Assembly: GCA_933207985.1 (NCBI GenBank) | Contig: OW240921.1 | Span: 105,475,573-105,539,572 of the forward strand | Direction of reading: 5' to 3' | Length of the DNA stretch: 64,000 nucleotides | Origin: Pelobates cultripes | Taxonomy: Eukaryota > Chordata > Amphibia > Anura > Pelobatidae | Shown: piece after piece, positions 57,354-64,000 of the stretch | Position numbering within the stretch: the first letter of the stretch is position 1 | Layout of the letters: every line of letters begins with the position of its first letter | The notes under the pieces: model-generated | The model's database searches: none | Told to the model about the DNA's origin: nothing | The model's input: the letters and a program-made list of their open reading frames with translations, nothing else | Position numbers and translations under genes: made by a program

Positions 57354-58600
57354 TCAGTGAACCAAGTAAAAAACAAAACAAAACTAAAACTAAAATCACG
57401 TTTGAAAATCACCTTTCAGACCATCGATGAGATTACAAATAAATACAACAAAGCAGCTGATGGTGAATCCAACAAAGAATTTTGCAGAGTGATTTTTGAA
57501 CATTGGAAGAGACGCTGGGAGAACTGTGTGAGGTCCCAAGGTCCCAAGGTGCCTATTTTGATGGGGACTGAGGCGTCATTGCCCTCTGTACAATGTTTCT
57601 TGTATTGCATATCTTAAATGTCTCTATTTTTCATATCACATGGATACTTTCCAGACAGACCTTGCATATATCATATACTCTCTGATTAAGCAACAGAAAG
57701 GAGGGGTGATGCAGCATGTAGGGAATCTTTTTTGAAATGTTATATGTACTGTCGCACCTATCTTCAGTACAATTGTGGCCACACTTTATTGGACTCTTGC
57801 AAATTATTTCTTTTGTACGACTATCACCTAATACTTTGCCATTTTGTTATTCAACTTATTATGCAACTTTTTTATGAATTCATTGATTTGATGTCAATTT
57901 TTTTCACTTCTCGTTTTTAAAACGTTTATTACATTTTGTAATACATAATGATTTAGCAATGAAACATAGAGTTATATATTGATTTTTTGGGGGAGGAAGT
58001 TTTACATTTTTATCTGGCTCAGGAGCTGTGTTGGGTCAGAGTCTACTGTTATCCCGACAAACTGCTGCTCAACTTAACAACTGCTGCTGTGATTGCTCTA
58101 TGTGAAAGCGCAGCAGTCCGATAACTACAGACGGAATCAACATGACTGCTCAACTAGATGTAAAAGTGAAATTTCCTAAAAAAACAGCATACTTAATTTT
58201 AAACACGATCAAGTTTCTATAAATGTAATAAACTTTAAAAACGAGAAGAGGAAATTGGCAGTTGACTTTTAATATTGCACACTCCAGAGGCCTCTTGTTT
58301 CCTATTTAAAGGCTATCATCTTTTATCATCTTTTATCATGAACATTATTCCCATGCTTCACTTGTTTTTTCTCCAGAATCTAAAATTCCCTTCCTGTTAG
58401 GTATGATTTTAGAATCGGCATCCATTTAAATGTCAGCTGCTATTTCATAAGCACTAGCCATTTTAAATCTGATTCTATTTATTTATTTTATTTAAATATT
58501 TGCTGAATTGCTGACTGTGTAAAATGAAGTAATGCTAAGTAATTATTCTTAGTTTTTTATATAAACTGTGATTGAAGCCAATAAATTTGGAGATATGACT
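57354..58600. other. No recognised feature
   Basis: AT-rich. Frame 57357-57617 reads lysine-rich then FEHWKRRWENCVRSQG, reminiscent of transposase-derived text (mariner-like stretches end this way), too short to call. Confidence 0.4.
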
Positions 58601-58640
58601 TGGGACCATGTGTTGTGTATCAGTCCTTTCTCCTGGGCTC

Positions 58641-59345
58641 ATACACACACACAAACAGACACTTACTGACAGATATACACTCACTCACTGACAGACACAC
58701 ACACACACACACAGGCAGACACTCACTGACATATATACACTCACTTACTGACAGACACACACACAGACAGACACTCACTGACAAACACACACACACACAC
58801 AGACTCACTGACAGTCAAACACTCACACACGCACTGACACACAGAGTCAAACAATTTTTTTGAGAACCATCCAGCCTCCCTACCTCCCTAGGGTCCAGTG
58901 TAGGGCAGCTCCTCACTCCTCCAGCGTGCTGTTTAGTATGCTGGGGCTGAAATGATGTCACATTCCAGCTCCTAAGATCATAGAGGGCACACGAGGGAGG
59001 AGTGGGAAGCTGCAAGAAGAGCCTCCCTCGCCGCCTGCTTTCTTCTGACTCCTCCGGTCACCGGCATTTCTCGGTAGAACAGGCACCTACCATCAAGGTA
59101 AGCAGGTATCTCCTACTGAAGGACAACTTTGGGAATACTCTAAGGTGGCCAGATGGATCCTCTGGGCGCCCACACCTTCGGGCGTCTGGAGGATCTGTCC
59201 GGCACTGAGGCAGCTCAAGAGCTCGCCCAATGCTGCGGCCCAAGACAGGGGCAGCCCTGCGGGAAATATCCCGGTGGGCGCCCCCAGCACGCTGGCGCCC
59301 TAGGCAAATGCCTAGCTTGCCTAACGGTTGCGCCAGCCTTGTCCC
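58641..59345. repeat. Composite repeat: CA minisatellite plus GC-rich module
   Basis: 58641-58850 is ACACACAGACAGACACTCACTGACA-type units. 58880-59345 is GC-rich and ends GGCGCCCTAGGCAAATGCCTAGCTTGCC. Same general design as 24180-25330 and 33300-34285. ORFs here follow composition. Confidence 0.55.
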
Positions 59346-60980
59346 CAGGGAAGAATTTCTGGCCCAACACTTCCTTTTTTAGTTTTGTAGGTTTTTTAGC
59401 TTATATTTCCTCAAATGAAAAACCATATGAGGAACTAGTAATAATGCCAGAAAAATTAAAAAGACTAAATGAATGCTGACCACTGTGCAGCATAGAGCCT
59501 CCCACTGTTGCTCAAGCAGGGTATAAGCATCCACAAGTAAAGTAAAGACATAAAGGCTGTGCGACTTTGTGAACCAAACACTAGTGCTACCACAGTTTAT
59601 TTGAAGGACATTATAGGCAAACATTTCAGGGTAATCCCTTCCACAATGCAGCATGTTCCTCCTCCATACAAAGCACTCACCCATTTAAGTAGAAGATACA
59701 AACAATTAAAGAATCCATAGCCACTGCCCTCTGCCAAAAGTGAAAGTTTGAGGTCCTCCTGACGTCTGGTTGCCATCTTGCCGCATCTACTGACATGACA
59801 CGGTGATTGCGTGATGCGTGCTGACATTGTGCATGACAACACCCATCATGACGTCACGTTGCTATGCAAAATTAAACAAATATAGAAATCCATAAATCAA
59901 AGTCTAAGCTGTTTCTTACGTCCATTAGACTGATCTATTTATTTCTGTATTATTGTTACCAAGCACTGTGACGAAACAACGCATCAGTTGCCAATTGAGG
60001 AACAGAAATTTGTGTATCTGTGTGTGAGTGTTTGTTTGTGTAGATGTATGTGTGTGTCTGCATATATGTGTATGTGTTTAAATATTTCAAAACTAATGTG
60101 CTATTTTCGCAAATGTAAATGTAGAAATGTAGGAAAGCAGTTGCACATTACTTAAATTAGTTAAAGTAAAGAGTAGTTATTAATATAAAGAAATTAGCCA
60201 AGGCTTAACTTGTTTGACATTTATAACTAAGTATTCAATAAATGGTCTCCTTTTTATAAAAGCAAATCTATGAGCGAACAAGCTAAAGAAATGAGGTGCA
60301 CATACCTTACATATGACAGCACATATCAAGGTCACGTTTAAACTATTTACATACAATTCCAAGGAGAATAGTATGACGACTTGAATTTAAAACAAGCAAT
60401 TTAACCTTCACATATACATTTATAAGAGGAGATGTGCGAGCTAACACAATTTTATGGTATTAAAAGAACGATGGATTTGCCTTTGGAAGAAAGCTGTACA
60501 CAGAAAAAATATATCATGTTTTGACAAGGAGAGAACGTGACAGCAGAATGTCTGTCATTTTACAGTCATAGAGATTTTGTTTGCCTTTTTGTTGACTTTA
60601 TGCACATGGGATGCATTACTAGCAGAATTCAAAATTGCAATTAGGCATATAACTTGCTGCGCAGGGATACCTAATAAATGCATCATGGTTTCTCCCTACT
60701 CTCTGTATACATGTGATACATTTTGATTTGAATTGTTTGTCCTCTTATAGCTAAAATAGCCTGCAGATGCTGACCCAACACAGTGAGAAAATAAAACACC
60801 ACTTAAACATAAAGATGGTATATTTAATCAATTTAATTAATGGCTGATTCAGCAAATTTGAGCAGACGGAAAGTTACAGCACAGCCTAAAGTATTCTGAC
60901 CCCCAATAGTTCTTCTTTACTCACAGACTGTAATATATATATATAATAACAGATGAAATCAGTATCTTGTAATGCCTCTA
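59346..60980. other. No clear feature
   Basis: 59460-59870 looks like a dispersed repeat (minus-strand text with AAATAAACTGTGGTAGCAC), without recognisable ends. A GACGAAACAACGC string near 59972 is hammerhead-reminiscent but lacks a core. 60000-60080 is TG-rich. Confidence 0.4.
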
Positions 60981-60982
60981 TT

Positions 60983-61084
60983 ATTGGACTAACAGAATTT
61001 TGGAATGACAAGCTTTCGGAGAACCTCCTTTTCTCAGGTCTAATGCTATGACGAAAGGTCATTCCAAAATTATGTTAGTCCAAT
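60983..61084. repeat. Fold-back repeat, 32-35 bp arms
   Basis: ATTGGACTAACAGAATTTTG... (60983-61017) pairs with 61053-61084 with a few mismatches; the loop is CGGAGAACCTCCTTTTCTCAGG-like. The GACAAGCTTTC and TTAGTCCAAT phrases belong to a common vertebrate MITE type. Confidence 0.75.
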
Positions 61085-61103
61085 AAAAAAAAGTTATTAA
61101 AAG

Positions 61104-61215
61104 CAGAGGCATAACTAGAAACAATTGGGCGACAATTGCCCTGGGGCCCCTCCATATATCTTATTCCCACCTGCCCCTCCATGCATCTTATTCCCTCTGG
61201 ATTTGTGACTGCCAT
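61104..61215. repeat. Fragment of the repeat seen at 2008-2580
   Basis: GCAGAGGCATAACTAGAAAC then GGGGCCCCTCC and CATATATCTTATTCCC units. Confidence 0.6.
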
Positions 61216-61394
61216 TTTAAAAATTATATTTTGAAAAAATAATGGTAAGGATAAATAGCAGCAAGGTATTAAATAATATGTTTTCAAACACATAGAAAAA
61301 CCCTCCCTAGCAGAACGCATCAAGTATATATTTAAACAGGCAATAACTCGCTACAAGCAGTATTAACCTATTGAAGTCGGTAAAGAAAAAAATT

Positions 61395-61525
61395 GTTAGT
61401 GGAGTTGTGGTCAGGGGCAGGGTTGTTCTGAGAAATTTGTCTTAACTTACTAATAAGAATTTAAGCAACTAAAATGTATTTTAGAACAAGAACAATGTAT
61501 CTCATTTACATAGACAGGTTTCTAA
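61395..61525. mobile_element. Fragment of the MITE seen at 37098-37462
   Basis: GGGGCAGGGTTGTTCTGAGA through ACAGGTTTCTAAACAC aligns with 37147-37280. Confidence 0.65.
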
Positions 61526-61711
61526 ACACTGTTGAAGTTTAAAGAAAAAATATTGGGAATTTTACTGTGCTGGAGCTTTTTTGTGTGACTGACTAGACAG
61601 TGTTTTTCTTTGAGATAGGTGCTTTAAGCAGCCTTATAGACATAGTTAGACTTGTTTGAATTTTTTCACAATGTCCATTGCAGGATACACTGTAAACGCC
61701 TTCCATCAGTG

Positions 61712-62212
61712 TTAAAGGGGATACTATAGTATAAGGAATACAAAGCTGCATTTCTGGCACTATTGCTCCCCCTGCCTCCTCCCGCCCTTGTGCCCCCATG
61801 CCTGGGTAAATAAAGGGTTAAAAACCCTTTGTTTACTAACCTGGTCTAAGCGTTGATGTCCCTTGGTGCTGGGCCGACGCTCAGCCCCCTCTGATGGACT
61901 GCAACAAGCGGGAGCTAATGCGCATGTGTGGCAAATGCCGCATGCACATAAGACCTCCCCATAGGAAAGCATTGAATCAATTTGGAAAAATTTGACGCTC
62001 TGTGTCCTCATGCAGAGAGTGAGGACGTCCAGCATCAGATACCAGACCAAAGGTCCGTTTCAATTCAGGATGCCCTGTAGAGGCTGTCCTGATGACAGAT
62101 GACAATCCTGGAACTGCAATGTTTAACATTGCAGTATTAGGTGAAAAAGGGACAATGCACCTCGATAACTTCAATGAGCTGAAGTAGTCTGAGTGCCTTC
62201 AGTGTCACTTTA
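61712..62212. mobile_element. T2/Kolobok-type MITE, about 500 bp
   Basis: TTAAAGGGGATACTATAGT at left, CCTTCAGTGTCACTTTAA at right, with the CTTCAATGAGCTGAAGTAGT hairpin before the right end. Confidence 0.8.
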
Positions 62213-62350
62213 AGGTCCTTTCTGACCCCTGTGTATGGCTCTCTGCTTTGCTCATGATCTGGTCCAGTCTAAGTGGACGAGAAACTTGTCAGTCTTTTCT
62301 ACAATGCTAGAAACTTCATCTTCTGGACTTGGTGTGAATAAAAATGTCGA

Positions 62351-62857
62351 AAAGAAATGAAGGATTGATCGCCTCGTGGAAAAACGGGCTGACCACCCCA
62401 AAATAACGTCTCGAAAATAATAAACAGCTTTATTGAGACAAACCTGATTAAAAATGAGAAAGAAAACACCTGTCAATAGGTGAATAACTAGAGCCTAATA
62501 GTTGCAGAATATGGCTAGTTTACACATGTATATAATGTAGCAGACTCTTATACAGTAGAGTACTAAGTAGTAATACATGTAAATATAGAGGCCATAAATC
62601 CTGCACTTTAAGCCCAATGCAGAGTATAGCTAAATTGCACATATAAGTGATGTAATAAACTCTTTTACAATAGAGTAAAGTAATGTGTAAACTAGCCATA
62701 TTCTGCAACTATTAGGCTCTAGTTATTCACCTATTGACAGGTGTTTTCTTTCTCATTTTTAATCAGGTTTGTCCCAATAAAGCTGTTTATTATTTTCGAG
62801 GTGGCTTGGAGGTGATCAGCCCGTTTTTCCACGAGGCGATCAATCCTTCATTTCTTT
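62351..62857. repeat. Large inverted repeat, about 175-bp arms, 159-bp spacer
   Basis: 62351-62525 is the reverse complement of 62685-62857, almost perfect over the inner 95 bp and looser in the outer part (small indels near 62395-62415). The spacer itself has a direct repeat (ACTCTTATACAGTAGAGTA and ACTCTTTTACAATAGAGTA). An AATAAAGCTGTTTATTATTT phrase is in each arm. Confidence 0.93.
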
Positions 62858-62959
62858 ATTTCTCCTTTTGCGTTTATTATAGGGTTATGCCCTTTTGCCA
62901 CCCCATTCACCCTTTTTCTTTGGTACTCCCAGTTAGGTTGCCTAATTAGGAAGTACTGC

Positions 62960-63515
62960 TTATCTGAATAAAAATGTCACATAAACCACCATATAACTCT
63001 GAATAGTTTTACCCCTGGTTGAGACTTCTCAATGCATTTCTTGAATAGTACATGAATGTATAACACATACATAATAGAAATACAATTCATCTTTTGAAAG
63101 GAAAAAGGAAGTACTTGTCTCCCATCCAAAATTAATAAAGTGGATACCATGGAACTATGCACAGAAAACAATAAACATTTGTTCCTTGTAGCCTGAAATA
63201 CCATGTTAATCAACCCAAAAAAGTAACAGATGGAATAAAATATTAACAGTGAAAGGAACAACGGTTAAATAAATATAATAATATCATTAGCATTGTAAAA
63301 TGCACTGTGAATAAATACAATGCCCAATGAAAGAGCAACCCACATACCGCAAGTCTTTTATTTTCTTACACCTACTTTGAAATAACTGACAATCTTTATT
63401 ACACTGTTGTCATTCAACAAATACTAAACTAGAATGTGCTACAGTATGTGGGCTGAGGTTCTAAGTAAACTACCAATTGCATAACAGAAATATGTGAGCA
63501 TGTAAAAAAGAATAT
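62960..63515. other. No recognised feature
   Basis: AT-rich DNA. Confidence 0.5.
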
Positions 63516-63516
63516 A

Positions 63517-63760
63517 TGTTGTGTGTGTGTGTGTGTATGTATGTGTATCTGTTGAATTTGAAAAAAATGAAAGGAGCTGCTCTTTGCACAGTGGTTTTAC
63601 ATAGAAAATGGAGGAGCTGGGGAGAGTGGGGGGTTGTAATGCAACAAATGGGAGTTGGGGGGTGCCAGAGACACATGGGGTGGGTACAGGAGGATGAGAC
63701 ACATCGTGTAGCTTGGGAGAAGGGGATGAGACATATGGGAAGAGCTGAGAAGTTAGAAAA
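63517..63760. repeat. TG microsatellite and purine-rich repeat
   Basis: (TG)n at 63519-63545, then GATGAGACACAT(C/G)-type units at 63640-63740 that are the reverse complement of the units at 2060-2240. Confidence 0.6.
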
Positions 63761-64000
63761 TATAAATAAATAACATAAATATAAATGCTACTCTGCTCCC
63801 AACCAATACTGACTATTCCGATTCTCCCTCTCTCCAACATATTTTTATTTGTATTCTTCATTCTGAGAAGTCTGGTATTTGTCCCTCCGGGGGGCATAAC
63901 CACCTAGCAAACCTAGTGGGTGTGTTACAACCTACCAGAGAAACACTTTGCCACTCTAAAACTGCTCGTGCTGTGTTTTTGTACAGCAACAGCGTTTTCA

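Noticed and set aside
59965..59990. GACGAAACAACGCATCAG, reminiscent of the hammerhead 3' core
   Set aside because: No CUGANGA box in the right place and no pairing flanks.
63439..63903. 154-codon minus-strand open frame
   Set aside because: Covers a TG microsatellite and a dispersed repeat; composition only.
1..64000. tRNA, rRNA, CRISPR array or prokaryotic operon
   Set aside because: Nothing with cloverleaf A/B boxes, rRNA signatures or spaced short repeats of that kind was seen; the sequence is vertebrate intronic or intergenic DNA.

Overview
This is a gene-poor vertebrate nuclear window, almost certainly from a frog or toad. The only host coding sequence I can support is one exon on the minus strand at 26036-26333. 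It is the first coding exon of the dopamine D2 receptor gene (drd2): 89 codons from ATG to a GT donor, with an AG acceptor 31 nt upstream of the ATG. The rest of the window is therefore probably drd2 intron (26334 upward is the upstream intron or 5' flank, 26035 downward is the following intron) plus any flanking DNA. The anuran call rests on the amphibian-like receptor N-terminus and on the repeats: many T2/Kolobok-type MITEs with TTAAAGG ends, L2, CR1 and L1/Tx1 LINEs, a Penelope-like element, DIRS, hAT and Tc1 remnants, and solo LTRs. The species cannot be named from this.

Layout. 1-1300: decayed DIRS-type retrotransposon with 70-bp inverted repeats. 2-5 kb: pyrimidine-rich repeat and a 59-bp tandem array. 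5-9.4 kb: TTAA MITEs, an LTR-like block, an L2 3' end and TG-rich DNA. 9.4-14.4 kb: Penelope-like element (minus) whose tail carries a hammerhead-ribozyme-like motif, abutting an L2 RT fragment and a Tc1 relic. 15.4-25.9 kb: T2 MITEs, two solo LTRs with 5-bp target duplications, a third LTR-like piece, a zinc-knuckle LINE ORF1 and an L2 3' end. 26.0-26.3 kb: drd2 exon. 26.5-28.9 kb: L1/Tx1-like remnant. 30-35.8 kb: L2, CR1, TG-rich composite repeat, and a small element with perfect 28-bp inverted repeats enclosing a second hammerhead-like motif. 36-38.3 kb: a 430-bp segment present twice, the second copy inside a TATC microsatellite. 38.8-44.2 kb: T2 MITEs, an unidentified coding-like tract and two retroposon insertions with clean 18-bp and 15-bp target duplications. 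48.5-50.3 kb: a MITE and a 1,079-bp solo LTR. 52.7-56.6 kb: Penelope, CR1 and hAT pieces joined end to end, followed by a third hammerhead-like motif. 57-64 kb: MITEs, composite repeats and a 175-bp-arm inverted repeat.

No autonomous element is intact: every transposon reading frame found is truncated, frameshifted or stopped. The strongest observations are three hammerhead-like motifs with pairing flanks (one inside the Penelope-like tail on its sense strand), two large young-looking inverted repeats, and insertions whose target duplications can be read directly. All identifications were made by eye; no alignment or database search was run.
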